Positions 1-6,475 are shown, counted from the first letter of the stretch. The stretch: DNA of 24,568 nucleotides from an uncultured Oscillospiraceae bacterium (GCA_934630985.1 CAKTXO010000015.1:1-24568); one strand, 5' to 3'. Notes: generated by a model from the letters alone, not told the origin. Program-made: numbers and translations.

Positions 1-74
1 ATATCCCCACGCTTTTCCGTAATCTCATAAACGCCCCGGCCGACCACGCCGAAGCCGAGCAAACCGATATTCAT
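1..74 (-). CDS. hom: Homoserine dehydrogenase, N-terminal fragment (gene runs off the window)
   Basis: Only the first 24 codons lie in the window, read from 74 towards 1. They encode MNIGLLGFGVVGRGVYEIT followed by EKRGD, a classic GxGxVGxGV dinucleotide-binding start as in homoserine dehydrogenase, which reduces aspartate semialdehyde to homoserine on the threonine/methionine pathway. The start is supported by AAGGAAGG about 8 nt upstream. The gene diverges from thrC and thrB, which use the same pathway's product, so hom is the natural reading; any other Rossmann-type dehydrogenase would fit the motif alone but not the neighbours. The rest of the protein lies left of the window and cannot be judged. 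Confidence 0.85.
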   Translation of the reverse strand, partial: MNIGLLGFGVVGRGVYEITEKRGD

Positions 75-97
75 AAATAGTACCTTCCTTTTTTTCT

Positions 98-260
98 GGG
101 AAACTCCGATGAAATGATCCGCGGCTGAGCAGCGGGTCTTTTGTCCCCAGACTGCGGTACAAAAAATGGGAAATACGTACAGTATTCCCGCATTTTCCGT
201 ACCTTGTCTGGTAATAAAATCCCTCGCTGTCAGCGCTTGCCAATTTCATCAGAGCTTCCC
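98..260. repeat. Small inverted-repeat element, family A, copy 1
   Basis: The left end (98-117, gggaaactccgatgaaatga) is the imperfect reverse complement of the right end (241-260, caatttcatcagagcttccc). Inside, the stretch tccgcggctgagcagcggg followed by tcttttg resembles tctgcggctggatagcgga with tctttttcc in the copy at 6671. It lies in the untranslated leader of hom, so any hom transcript from the promoter at 328-356 would carry it as a folded structure. Two further copies are at 6671-6766 and 10210-10292. No coding capacity is seen. Confidence 0.6.
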
Positions 261-308
261 TGTAATTCGGCAGGATGCGCAAAGAAGCTGTACCCATGCC
301 GAAAACAC

Positions 309-337
309 TTGCTTTTTTACGAAAAACAGTATATCAT
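309..337 (+). promoter_or_regulatory. Probable SigA promoter of thrC-thrB
   Basis: TTGCTT (309-314), 17 nt, TATCAT (332-337). It overlaps a mirror-image promoter on the other strand, and the two -35 regions form a perfect 10-bp inverted repeat (309-318 and 347-356). Transcription would start near 344, about 135 nt before thrC. Confidence 0.5.
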
Positions 338-356
338 ATACCTATCAAAAAAGCAA
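328..356 (-). promoter_or_regulatory. Probable SigA promoter of hom
   Basis: On the minus strand TTGCTT (356-351), 17 nt, TATACT (333-328). The -10 overlaps the -10 of the opposite promoter inside the palindrome GTATATcATATAC (329-341), so the two polymerases cannot bind together. The leader to hom would be about 245 nt and would include the family A repeat. Confidence 0.6.
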
Positions 357-422
357 CTGCATCAAAAAGCCAAGGTTTTTGTTTGATTTTCTCGGTTTTT
401 GTGCAATTAGCAACAATGAATT

Positions 423-452
423 GGGCACTTCCCCCAAGCCCGGAATGTGCCC
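423..452 (+). other. Hairpin in the thrC leader
   Basis: GGGCACTTCC (423-432) pairs with GGAATGTGCCC (442-452), giving a 10-bp stem with one bulged T and a C-rich loop. No U-tract follows, so it is not an intrinsic terminator. It lies 14 nt before the AGGAGG of thrC and could affect translation or RNA stability. No T-box consensus and no leader peptide rich in threonine codons was recognised in 75-479. Confidence 0.35.
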
Positions 453-479
453 GGCCTATGTATCCTAGGAGGTTAGCCA

Positions 480-1925
480 ATGCGGTATCATTCTACCCGA
501 AACGAAAGCGTCTTTGTTGACAGCGCCCAGGCCGTCCTGGAGGGACTGGCTCCTGACGGCGGTCTGTATATGCCTGAAGGTCTGCCTGCCTTTGACTGGC
601 AGGAATGCCTGAAGGGCAGCTCCATCCAGATGTCCACCCAAATTCTCTCCGCTCTGCTGCCGGATATCCCCGATATGCCGGAGCTGGTGCGCCGGGCCTA
701 CACCGGAAAATTTGAGACGGAAGACCTGACTCCCACCGTGCCTGTGGGCGGCTTCTCCATGCTGGAGCTGTTCCGGGGTCCCACCTCCGCCTTTAAGGAT
801 GTGGCCCTTTCCATGCTGCCCCAGCTGCTCACCGCCGCCAAGGCCGTCAATGGTCAGGAAAAGGACATCCTGATTCTCACCGCCACCTCCGGCGACACCG
901 GCAAGGCCGCTCTGGAAGGCTTCCGGGATGTGCCCGGCATCCGCATCTGCGTGTTCTATCCCGACGGCGGCGTATCCCAGGTTCAGCGGGCACAGATGGT
1001 GACCCAGGAGGGAAATAACGTTTCCGTCTGCGCCGTCCGGGGCAACTTTGACGATGCCCAGACCGGGGTGAAGAACATCTTCGCCGCCTGCCAGGGGCGT
1101 GACCTGCCCGTGGCTCTGTCCAGCGCCAACTCCATCAACATCGGCCGTCTGGCGCCCCAGATCATGTACTATTTCCGAGCCTACCGGGATTTGCTGGACG
1201 CGGGGAAAATCCGTCTGGGCGATGAGGTGAACTTCTCCGTTCCCACCGGCAACTTCGGCGACATTCTGGCGGGATACCTGGCAAAGGGGCTGGGTCTGCC
1301 TGTGGGCGCCCTCATCTGCGCCTCCAATGCCAACAATGTGCTCACGGACTTCATCCGCACCGGCACCTATGACCGCCGCCGTCCCCTGCTCAAGACCACC
1401 TCTCCCTCCATGGACATTCTGGTGTCCTCCAACCTGGAGCGGCTGCTGTACCTGCTCAGTGGGGACACGAAGCTGGTAGCCGGGCTTATGCAGGAGCTGA
1501 ACACCCAGGGCGTTTACACCGTCCCCGCCCGGCTGCTGGAAAAGATTCAGTCTCAGTTCTGGGCCGCCTGCTGCGACGATGCCAGAGCCGCCGAAATCAT
1601 CGGTCGGGTTTATAAGGAAGACGGCTATCTGTGCGATCCTCACACCGCCTCCGGCTGGGCTGCCGCCGAGGATTATGTCGCCGAAACCGGCGATCACCGG
1701 CCTATGGTGGTGCTGTCCACCGCCTCCCCCTACAAGTTCCCCGCGGCGGTGCTCACCGCCATCGGCGGCGACACCTCCGGCGACGAGTTCACCCAGATGG
1801 CTCGGCTCAGCCAGATTACCGGCGTGCCCGTGCCCAAGAATCTGGCATCCTTACAGGGCAAGCCCGAGAAGCACACCCAGGTCATCGACAAGGACAAAAT
1901 GCTGAGCTTTGTCCTGAGCCTGTAA
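480..1925 (+). CDS. thrC: Threonine synthase
   Basis: Converts O-phospho-L-homoserine to threonine and phosphate with pyridoxal phosphate. The 481-residue protein begins MRYHSTRNES, the N-terminal domain signature of the longer THR4/enterobacterial-type enzyme. The PLP lysine is expected at K106 in PTSAFKDVAL. ATSGDTGKAA (about 135-144) and SVPTGNFGDILAGY (about 253-266) are the substrate- and phosphate-binding loops of fold-type II enzymes; NSINIGRLAPQ lies near 217-227. The ATG at 480 follows AGGAGG (467-472) at good spacing. The stop is 11 nt before thrB, so the two form an operon. Length and all motifs are normal; no damage is seen. The antisense frames over this gene are overlaps without support. 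Confidence 0.95.
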   Translation: MRYHSTRNESVFVDSAQAVLEGLAPDGGLYMPEGLPAFDWQECLKGSSIQMSTQILSALLPDIPDMPELVRRAYTGKFETEDLTPTVPVGGFSMLELFRGPTSAFKDVALSMLPQLLTAAKAVNGQEKDILILTATSGDTGKAALEGFRDVPGIRICVFYPDGGVSQVQRAQMVTQEGNNVSVCAVRGNFDDAQTGVKNIFAACQGRDLPVALSSANSINIGRLAPQIMYYFRAYRDLLDAGKIRLGDEVNFSVPTGNFGDILAGYLAKGLGLPVGALICASNANNVLTDFIRTGTYDRRRPLLKTTSPSMDILVSSNLERLLYLLSGDTKLVAGLMQELNTQGVYTVPARLLEKIQSQFWAACCDDARAAEIIGRVYKEDGYLCDPHTASGWAAAEDYVAETGDHRPMVVLSTASPYKFPAAVLTAIGGDTSGDEFTQMARLSQITGVPVPKNLASLQGKPEKHTQVIDKDKMLSFVLSL

Positions 1926-1936
1926 GGGAGAACGCC

Positions 1937-2827
1937 ATGAAACAAGTTACCATCCGCGTCCCCGCCACCACCGCCAACCTGGGGCCGGGCTTCGACGCCT
2001 TCGGCTGCGCCCTGAGCCTGTACACCGACGTGACCTTCGAGGAAACCGAGGAAGGTCTGGAAATCACCGGCTGCGACGAGGCCTACACCGGCCCGGACAA
2101 TCTGGCCTACACCGCCTACTGTGCCGTGCTGAATACCCTCAGTGAAGAGGTGCGGGGGGTCAGAATTCACATCGATGCCCACATTCCCATTTGCCGGGGG
2201 CTTGGCTCCTCCGCCGCTCTGCTAGTGGCCGGTGCCATGGGAGCCAACGTGCTCCATGGCAGCAGACTGTCCACCCAGGGCTTACTCAACATCACCAACG
2301 CCATGGAAGGCCACCCGGACAACCTGGCTCCTGCCTTCTACGGCGGTCTCACCGCCTCCATGGTAGACGGGGGTCTTCCGGTGTGCGTCAGCTTCCCCCT
2401 GCATCCGGGCTGGGAGTTTCTGGCGCTGGTGCCAGAATTCAGCCTGTCCACCTCTCTTGCCCGTTCGGTGCTGCCGGAGCAGGTGAACCGGGCGGACGCC
2501 ATCTATAATATCTCCCACGGCGCTCTGGTGCTCAAGGCCCTGGAGCTGGGAGACGAGAAGCTCCTGCGCACCGCCATGCAGGACAGGCTTCACCAGAAGT
2601 ACCGGAAGAGCCTGATTCCCGACTACGAAAAAATCGAGGCTCTGGTTCGCACCATCGGTGCGGGCTTCTGCCTGTCCGGCGCGGGCCCCACCCTGCTGTG
2701 CGTCACCCGGAACCCGGGCTTGCAGGAAAAGCTCTCTAAGAAGCTGGATTCCATCACCGAGCACAACTGGCAGATGCTGCCGCTCCATGTGGAATTCCAG
2801 GGAGCCCATGTGCTCAGTCAGGAATAA
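1937..2827 (+). CDS. thrB: Homoserine kinase (GHMP family)
   Basis: Phosphorylates homoserine with ATP, feeding the threonine synthase encoded just upstream. The 296-residue protein has the three GHMP motifs: PATTANLGPGFDAFG at 9-23, the ATP-binding loop PICRGLGSSAALLVAG at about 84-99, and the C-terminal GAGFCLSGAGPTLL at 241-254. EGHPDNLAPAFYGG at 124-137 is also typical of ThrB. The ATG at 1937 has GGGAG 8 nt upstream, overlapping the end of thrC's stop region, which suggests co-transcription and probably coupled translation. A strong terminator follows within 25 nt of the stop. The length is normal for the family. With hom divergent and thrC upstream, the threonine branch is complete from aspartate semialdehyde. 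Confidence 0.95.
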   Translation: MKQVTIRVPATTANLGPGFDAFGCALSLYTDVTFEETEEGLEITGCDEAYTGPDNLAYTAYCAVLNTLSEEVRGVRIHIDAHIPICRGLGSSAALLVAGAMGANVLHGSRLSTQGLLNITNAMEGHPDNLAPAFYGGLTASMVDGGLPVCVSFPLHPGWEFLALVPEFSLSTSLARSVLPEQVNRADAIYNISHGALVLKALELGDEKLLRTAMQDRLHQKYRKSLIPDYEKIEALVRTIGAGFCLSGAGPTLLCVTRNPGLQEKLSKKLDSITEHNWQMLPLHVEFQGAHVLSQE

Positions 2828-2849
2828 TTGTAAAAATCGGCATAAAAAG

Positions 2850-2883
2850 CGGGCGGCCAATGGCCGCCCGTATCGTATTTTTT
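2850..2883 (+). terminator. Intrinsic terminator of thrC-thrB
   Basis: GGGCGGCC (2851-2858) and GGCCGCCC (2862-2869) form an 8-bp GC stem with a 3-nt loop, followed by tatcgtatttttt. It starts 23 nt after the thrB stop. Confidence 0.85.
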
Positions 2884-2904
2884 CACAGCACTTGAATAGA
2901 TGCT

Positions 2905-2946
2905 GTCATTGCGAACCAGCGCCGCAGCGCTGGTGTGGCAATCCGT
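2905..2946 (+). repeat. Palindromic element, family C, copy 1
   Basis: Layout: gtcattgcga, then arms accagcgc / gcgctggt around the loop cgca (2915-2934), then gtggcaatcc. The same layout recurs at 3189-3214 (inverted), 6434-6475 and 6523-6564 (inverted). Arm sequences differ but remain complementary, so structure is conserved. Copies 1 and 2 form an inverted pair bounding about 240 bp. Confidence 0.65.
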
Positions 2947-3188
2947 AACCCTCGTTCCCCCTTGGCTCCCACTCTGGGGGAGCTGGCGGCGAAGCCGACT
3001 GAGAGGGTAAACACGCTCTCTCCGCCCCGACCTGGCATCTTTCCCATAGTGAGTGGCAAGTTGCCCTCATCCGTCTCGCGCTTGCGGGGGACGCGCGAGC
3101 CACCTTTACATTATGGAGCAATTGCCACTGGCAATTGTTGGATTTTAATTCGCTGCGCGGAGCACCACCCCAAGGGAAGGCAGGGAGA
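2947..3188. repeat. Non-coding repeat block between inverted family C elements
   Basis: No convincing gene is seen here. The stretch includes short hairpins such as ggctcccactctgggggagc (2963-2982), gcttgcgggggacgcgcgagc (about 3079-3099) and caattgccactggcaattg (3119-3137). I recall sequences like the first (ending ctgagaggg) as common dispersed repeats in gut Clostridia, but this was not checked. Short open frames across it on both strands have no ribosome binding site and no protein-like composition. Confidence 0.45.
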
Positions 3189-3214
3189 ACGGATCGCCAC
3201 ACCAGCGTGTGCGC
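3189..3214 (-). repeat. Palindromic element, family C, copy 2 (inverted, degenerate)
   Basis: acggatcgccacaccagcg (3189-3207) matches the reverse complement of cgctggtgtggcaatccgt (2928-2946) at 18 of 19 positions. The outer half after the loop is shortened compared with copy 1. Confidence 0.6.
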
Positions 3215-3278
3215 TTTTTCAGAATGCCATCTTACAAGGTTGGCAACTTTCTCATACAATGTTAAAATGTAGAATTAA

Positions 3279-3307
3279 GACCCGCCGCAAGATACTTGCG
3301 GCGGGTC
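3279..3307 (-). terminator. Terminator hairpin after thiT
   Basis: GACCCGCCGCAA (3279-3290) and TTGCGGCGGGTC (3296-3307) form a perfect 12-bp stem with a 5-nt loop, 10 nt after the thiT stop. On the minus strand it is followed by ttaattctacatttt, a loose T-rich tail. Confidence 0.7.
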
Positions 3308-3317
3308 TTTCCGATTT

Positions 3318-3869
3318 TTACTTCAGGTCTTCGCCGGTGACGTACTTCTTGGCAGGGGTCTTCATCAGGATGACACCCACCAGCAGGATTACCAGCATAT
3401 CCGGCAGCATGTAGGCTGCGTTGTACAGAGCGGAGTAAATCCAGGGAGTGGTCATGGTCATGTTGAAGAAGGTCTCAGGCATGTACTCAGCCCAGATGGT
3501 AGCGCCGATCACATAGTGCACCAGGAACCGTGCCACGCAGGCCACCACGGTCGCGGGGACGAACTTGCCCTGAAAGAGGCCGGCCAGACCCAGCACGGTG
3601 TAGGCCACGATGAAGTCGCCAAGAATGCTCTGCCAGCCGATGGCGATGCCGCCCTCAAACAGGGTCTGGAACACGGCGTGGGCGAAGGCCGCCGCCATGC
3701 CCGGGCCAAAGCCCCAGCGGACACAGTACAGGATCACGGGCAGCATGGCCAGATCCACGGAGCCGCCCCAGGGCATTTTGTACAGGGGCAGGAAGCTCAG
3801 GATCTCCGCCAGAGCGATGCACAGCGCGCCTTCGGTGAGCATACGCACCTTGCGATGGGAATTGTTCAT
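3318..3869 (-). CDS. thiT: Energy-coupled thiamine transporter ThiT (ECF S component)
   Basis: Membrane substrate-binding (S) component that captures thiamine and works with a shared ECF ATPase/T module encoded elsewhere. The 183-residue protein has about six hydrophobic segments and the ThiT/YuaJ pattern: MLTEGALCIALAEILSF near the N-terminus, then SVDLAMLPVILYCVRWG, then FGPGMAAAFAHAVFQTLF. The ATG at 3869 has GGAGG 7 nt upstream. A longer frame to 4094 exists but would run back through the riboswitch, so it is rejected. The identification is reinforced by the TPP riboswitch directly upstream: thiamine pyrophosphate should switch the gene off. It is a single-gene unit with its own promoter and terminator. 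Motifs and length are normal. Confidence 0.93.
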   Translation of the reverse strand: MNNSHRKVRMLTEGALCIALAEILSFLPLYKMPWGGSVDLAMLPVILYCVRWGFGPGMAAAFAHAVFQTLFEGGIAIGWQSILGDFIVAYTVLGLAGLFQGKFVPATVVACVARFLVHYVIGATIWAEYMPETFFNMTMTTPWIYSALYNAAYMLPDMLVILLVGVILMKTPAKKYVTGEDLK

Positions 3870-3887
3870 AGAGAATACCTCCAAAAA

Positions 3888-3934
3888 AGAATAAAATCGC
3901 ACTGCAAACCCGTCCAGGTGCAATGCGATTACCA
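3888..3934 (-). terminator. Riboswitch-controlled terminator upstream of thiT
   Basis: On the minus strand CGCATTGCA pairs with TGCAGTGCG (about 3929 to 3900, 9 bp with one G-T pair), followed by attttattctttttt just before the thiT ribosome binding site. A competing small stem, ATACCACC/GGTA, lies between it and the aptamer. This is the expected OFF state when TPP is bound. Confidence 0.75.
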
Positions 3935-3947
3935 CAGGTGGTATTCT

Positions 3948-4036
3948 GCCTTTCCCTCCGACGGTACTAACCGTATCAGGTACACGGGTCAGAGCCTGTC
4001 GCTCTATCTCAGCCGGAAATGCCGGCCCCCCGAAGA
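3948..4036 (-). promoter_or_regulatory. TPP riboswitch (THI element) aptamer
   Basis: Read on the minus strand it contains the conserved blocks in order: cggggggcc, then GGCTGAGATAGAGCG, GACCCG, ACCTGATACGGTTAG, and finally TACCGTCGGAGGGAAAG. CTGAGA is the pyrimidine-binding core and ACCTGAT/GGAGGGAA are diagnostic THI-box segments. It lies between a consensus promoter (4062-4090) and thiT, so it controls thiamine uptake by sensing thiamine pyrophosphate. Confidence 0.95.
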
Positions 4037-4061
4037 CGTATCTGCTATGCGTTTGGATGGT

Positions 4062-4090
4062 ATTATAACCCATCGGAGCGGAAATGTCAA
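4062..4090 (-). promoter_or_regulatory. Consensus SigA promoter of the thiT riboswitch transcript
   Basis: Minus strand: TTGACA (4090-4085), exactly 17 nt, TATAAT (4067-4062). Transcription should begin near 4055, about 20 nt before the TPP aptamer. It sits 37 nt past the stop of the acetyltransferase gene. Confidence 0.9.
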
Positions 4091-4127
4091 TCACGCAATA
4101 CGCTTTTCCAACCGGCGAGGGCGGAAA

Positions 4128-4712
4128 TTACCGATTTTCCCGGATGACCCGGCACGGATTTCCGTAGGCAACCACATTGTCCGGAATGTCCCTGGTGACT
4201 ACGCTTCCCGCGCCGATTACCACATTATCCCCGATGGTCACGCCGGGCAGAATGATCACGCCGCCCCCAATCCATACGCTGTCGCCTATGATGACCGGTG
4301 CTGTCTGGGTCTTGCAGAAGGCAAAGGAGCCGTCTTCTTTCCTTTTCCCAAAACGTTCGGCCGAATTTGTCGGGTGAAAGGCCGTGTAGATCTGCACATT
4401 GGGCGCAATCAGGGCGTTGTTTCCGATCCGAATCACATTGTCGTCCAAAAACGTACAGTTCATATTGATTTCGCAGTGATTTCCCAGGTAAATGTTATTG
4501 CCGTAGTCCACATAAAAGGGCGGGGTAATCCACAGATTTTCCCCCGCCCCGCCGAGCAGCTCTCTTAAAATCCGGTCTTTTTCCTCCGCGTCGGCGGAAT
4601 CGGTCTGATTGTAGTCCCGCATCAGATCCTTCGCCTGATGCCACCGGGTCAGAAGCTCGGCATCGCCGCAGTCGTAAAGCTGCCCTGCCAGCATCTTTTC
4701 TCTTTCTGTCAT
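4128..4712 (-). CDS. Maltose/galactoside-type sugar O-acetyltransferase (left-handed beta-helix)
   Basis: Likely transfers acetyl from acetyl-CoA to a sugar hydroxyl, as in the Maa/LacA/NodL family. The 194-residue protein starts MTEREKMLAGQLYDCGDAEL, the typical N-terminal helix of the family. It continues with VDYGNNIYLGNHCEINMNC and hexapeptide repeats such as IGDSVWIGGGVIILPGVTIG and IGDNVVIGAGSVVTRDIP. The catalytic histidine is expected at H113 in IYTAFHPTN. The start at 4712 has GGAGG close upstream; a longer frame to 4895 overlaps the peptidase gene and is rejected. It is 14 nt downstream of the ImmA-like gene, so it is probably the last gene of a regulator/peptidase operon, an unusual partner for such an enzyme. 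The natural acceptor is unknown. Confidence 0.88.
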   Translation of the reverse strand: MTEREKMLAGQLYDCGDAELLTRWHQAKDLMRDYNQTDSADAEEKDRILRELLGGAGENLWITPPFYVDYGNNIYLGNHCEINMNCTFLDDNVIRIGNNALIAPNVQIYTAFHPTNSAERFGKRKEDGSFAFCKTQTAPVIIGDSVWIGGGVIILPGVTIGDNVVIGAGSVVTRDIPDNVVAYGNPCRVIRENR

Positions 4713-4726
4713 CCTTACCTCCGCAT

Positions 4727-5155
4727 TCAAAAATACAGTTCCGTGGCCAGATTTCCGTGGACGTACAGACACACGGCCTTCCGGACAAATTCCTCCGTCA
4801 CGTCGAATCGCTCCGCCAGCTCCCACAGCTCCGTGCAGCCCTCGGCCACCGCCTGATCCAGGTCGTCCACCGGAATCAGGTTCTGCACCGCCCATCTGTC
4901 CGCCTGATTTTCGTGCCGCTGGCGGCTGTCCACCGCCGTGTTCCGGCTGTAAAAGCTGCCGGTGACGCAGTGCCCCAGCTCATGCCCCAAATGCACCCGC
5001 TCCAGGGCGCCGCCGTCCAGCACCCCCGGATCCATGCCGATGCTGCACTGTCCCCATTCGTCCATTACGGACATGGAGCCGGTATTGGGAAGGGGAAAAC
5101 GGAGAATCCCAATATTCTCTTTTTCCGCCAGAGCGTACAGCATCGGAATGTCCAT
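4727..5155 (-). CDS. ImmA/IrrE-family zinc metallopeptidase
   Basis: Members of this family cleave or inactivate a partner XRE repressor in response to a signal, as ImmA does to ImmR in ICEBs1. The 142-residue protein carries the zinc-binding HELGH at 58-62 (ERVHLGHELGHCVTG) and a later acidic segment HENQADRWAVQNLIP (81-95), matching the third-ligand region of the family. The N-terminal part is short and no membrane segment is seen, so it should be cytosolic. The ATG at 5155 is only 2 nt after the stop of the XRE gene, with GAAGGAG at the end of that gene as ribosome binding site; translation is probably coupled. The pairing strongly supports a repressor/anti-repressor protease switch. The inducing signal is unknown. 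Confidence 0.88.
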   Translation of the reverse strand: MDIPMLYALAEKENIGILRFPLPNTGSMSVMDEWGQCSIGMDPGVLDGGALERVHLGHELGHCVTGSFYSRNTAVDSRQRHENQADRWAVQNLIPVDDLDQAVAEGCTELWELAERFDVTEEFVRKAVCLYVHGNLATELYF

Positions 5156-5157
5156 GG

Positions 5158-5496
5158 CTACTCCTTCTTCTCCGCCTCCCGCTGCCGGACAAAGGCGGCA
5201 AACTGTTTCACCTCTTCGTACATGGCATCGGTGATTTCCCCGTTGCCGCCGAAGAGCGCGAATTTGATTTCCTCGTCACTGACCTGTCTGCCGGAATTCT
5301 CCGGCTCTTTGCCGCAAAGCAGGTAGTCCGTGGTGACCCCCAGATAGGCCGCAAGCTTGCCGGCACTGGTGCCGTTGGGCTTTCCGCCGGCCTTCCATTT
5401 GGCCACCGCGCTGCGGTTCAGGCCCGCGTCCGTGCAGGCCCGGTACACGCTGACTCCCTTTTTCTCGCACAAAGCCTGGAATCTGTCAAAAAACAC
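5158..5496 (-). CDS. XRE-family HTH repressor paired with ImmA-like protease
   Basis: A 112-residue cytosolic regulator. Residues 1-65 form a lambda-type helix-turn-helix: FQALCEKKGVSVYRACTDAG, then LNRSAVAKWKAGGKPNGTSA, then GKLAAYLGVTTDYLL. The C-terminal tail (about 70-112) is acidic and helical and may hold the protease-sensitive or oligomerisation part. The start codon is GTG at 5496 with GAGGGGGG upstream. The gene is divergent from a Spo0A-like gene, with four near-identical operator-like repeats between them. The obvious inference is that it represses the divergent gene and possibly itself. No clear promoter of its own was found on the minus strand. It precedes the ImmA-like gene by 2 nt. 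Confidence 0.88.
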   Translation of the reverse strand: MFFDRFQALCEKKGVSVYRACTDAGLNRSAVAKWKAGGKPNGTSAGKLAAYLGVTTDYLLCGKEPENSGRQVSDEEIKFALFGGNGEITDAMYEEVKQFAAFVRQREAEKKE

Positions 5497-5534
5497 AAAG
5501 TGCCCCCCTCACCGTTGTGCAATTCGCAGAAGAA

Positions 5535-5671
5535 TACTTTTGTAGCCATCTCCCCATTGACAGGCTACTAAAGTAGTGCTACAATGCGGTCATGAGGTTA
5601 CTTTAGTATTCTTCTCTATCTATATTTTTTCATTGCACAGGAATATTGTAGCATGGCAGGATACTAAAGTC
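5535..5671. promoter_or_regulatory. Operator array: four TACTWWWGTA-type sites at about 32-bp steps
   Basis: TACTTTTGTA (5535-5544), TACTAAAGTA (5566-5575), TACTTTAGTA (5599-5608) and TACTAAAGTC (5662-5671). Start-to-start distances are 31, 33 and 63 bp, close to three and six helical turns, so bound dimers would lie on one face of the DNA. The first and third sites sit inside a longer inverted repeat (gaagaatactttTGtagcc and its near reverse complement ggttactttagtattcttc). The second site lies in the spacer of the promoter at 5557-5585. The likely ligand is the adjacent XRE protein (inference). Confidence 0.75.
5557..5585 (+). promoter_or_regulatory. SigA promoter driving the Spo0A-C gene
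   Basis: TTGACA (5557-5562), 17 nt, TACAAT (5580-5585). An operator-like TACTAAAGTA occupies the spacer, so repressor binding would block polymerase directly. The leader to the gene is about 185 nt. Confidence 0.8.
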
Positions 5672-5776
5672 AACTGAATCCTGTTTGATTTTGTGGAAAA
5701 TCCTTCGACGGATTTCCCCAAGATTAGCACACAAACCGTCCAACAAAACGGGTATGATTTTAAGGAGGAACAAAAT

Positions 5777-6256
5777 ATGCGTAATCTGGAAATGCAGGTA
5801 GACACCCTCATGCGGCTGTGCGCCGCGGAAACCCCCGCCCAGAAGGAACGGCTGCGCCGGGAACTGCTGGTTCTGCTGAACCAGTCCCGGATCAACCGTC
5901 TGGATCCGGAGTATCTGACCCGGCAGATTCTGCTGGACATCGGCGCACCGGATCATTTGCTGGGGCACCCCTTCGCGGTGGAGGCGGTGGTGCTGTGCGT
6001 AAATGACGGCTGCTACATCAACAACATCACCTTCGGCCTTTATCCCCAGATCGCCGCCAAGTTCGACACCACCGCCTCCCGGGTGGAGCGGGGCATCCGC
6101 CACCTGATCGAGGTCACCTGGACCCGGGCGGACATGGACATTCTCTGCGGCTACTTCGGCAACACCGTCAGCCCCGACCGGGGCAAGCCCACCAACGGGG
6201 AGTTCATTGCCCGAATCGCCAACGTAGTCCGCCAGCGAATGCGCGAAGCCGCCTAG
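5777..6256 (+). CDS. Spo0A C-terminal-domain protein without receiver domain
   Basis: Predicted DNA-binding protein of 159 residues. Residues about 62-157 match the effector domain of the sporulation regulator Spo0A. FGLYPQIAAKFDTTASRVER (86-105) with GIRHLIEVTW (106-115) corresponds to the recognition helix region, and FGNTVSPDRGKPTNGEFIAR (127-146) to the conserved end of the domain. Residues 1-60 are helical and charged and lack any phospho-acceptor receiver domain, so activity cannot be set by the usual phosphorelay at this protein. The ATG at 5777 is preceded by AAGGAGG, an ideal site; an in-frame ATG at 5693 has none and lies in the leader. Expression is likely governed by the divergent XRE/ImmA pair through the operator array. 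Targets are unknown; it might compete with or mimic Spo0A at 0A boxes (inference). Confidence 0.88.
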   Translation: MRNLEMQVDTLMRLCAAETPAQKERLRRELLVLLNQSRINRLDPEYLTRQILLDIGAPDHLLGHPFAVEAVVLCVNDGCYINNITFGLYPQIAAKFDTTASRVERGIRHLIEVTWTRADMDILCGYFGNTVSPDRGKPTNGEFIARIANVVRQRMREAA

Positions 6257-6259
6257 CGG

Positions 6260-6414
6260 GTCGGCAGGGCCGACAGCCAATGCGCCCACGGCTACCCCGA
6301 AATCGTCAGACCTTTGGGCACCGCCCGGTGTCGATGGCGTGTCACCGCTGACAGTGCGCAGTCGGCAGAGCCGACTGCCAGCGCGCCCACGGCTGACCTA
6401 AAATCGTCAGACCT
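6260..6414. repeat. Two direct copies of a 54-bp palindrome-bearing repeat
   Basis: Unit 1 (6260-6313) begins gtcggcagggccgac and ends aatcgtcagacct; unit 2 (6361-6414) begins gtcggcagagccgactgcca and ends aatcgtcagacct, with gcgcccacggct shared between. Each starts with the dyad GTCGGC/GCCGAC. A related end, ggcctgaaatcgtcaggcc, with agccgtggg beside it, appears inverted near 6598-6622. No reading frame is supported. It begins 4 nt after the Spo0A-C stop, so the first dyad could also act in 3-prime end formation. Confidence 0.6.
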
Positions 6415-6433
6415 CAGACTGTCGAAAAATCAT

Positions 6434-6475
6434 GTCATTGCGAGGCAGTGCGCACACTGCCGTGGCAATCCCCCT
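6434..6475 (+). repeat. Palindromic element, family C, copy 3
   Basis: gtcattgcga, arms ggcagtg / cactgcc around cgca (6444-6461), then gtggcaatccccc. The loop and outer blocks equal those of copy 1 at 2905 while the arms are different and still pair. Confidence 0.7.

Noticed and set aside
25..297. Minus-strand 90-codon frame at the left edge
   Set aside because: It overlaps the clear homoserine dehydrogenase start in another frame and runs through a repeat element.
75..479. T-box or threonine attenuator before thrC
   Set aside because: No T-box TGGNACCGCG-type sequence, no leader peptide rich in threonine codons and no terminator with T-run were seen; only a hairpin without T-run.
465..1697. 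Minus-strand 410-codon frame over thrC
   Set aside because: Shadow of thrC; glycine/valine/glutamine-rich and without any family motif.
3870..4094. N-terminal extension of ThiT
   Set aside because: It would translate the TPP riboswitch and its promoter.
5693..5776. Longer N-terminus for the Spo0A-C protein
   Set aside because: The upstream in-frame ATG has no ribosome binding site, whereas the ATG at 5777 has an ideal AAGGAGG; the extra residues look like translated leader.
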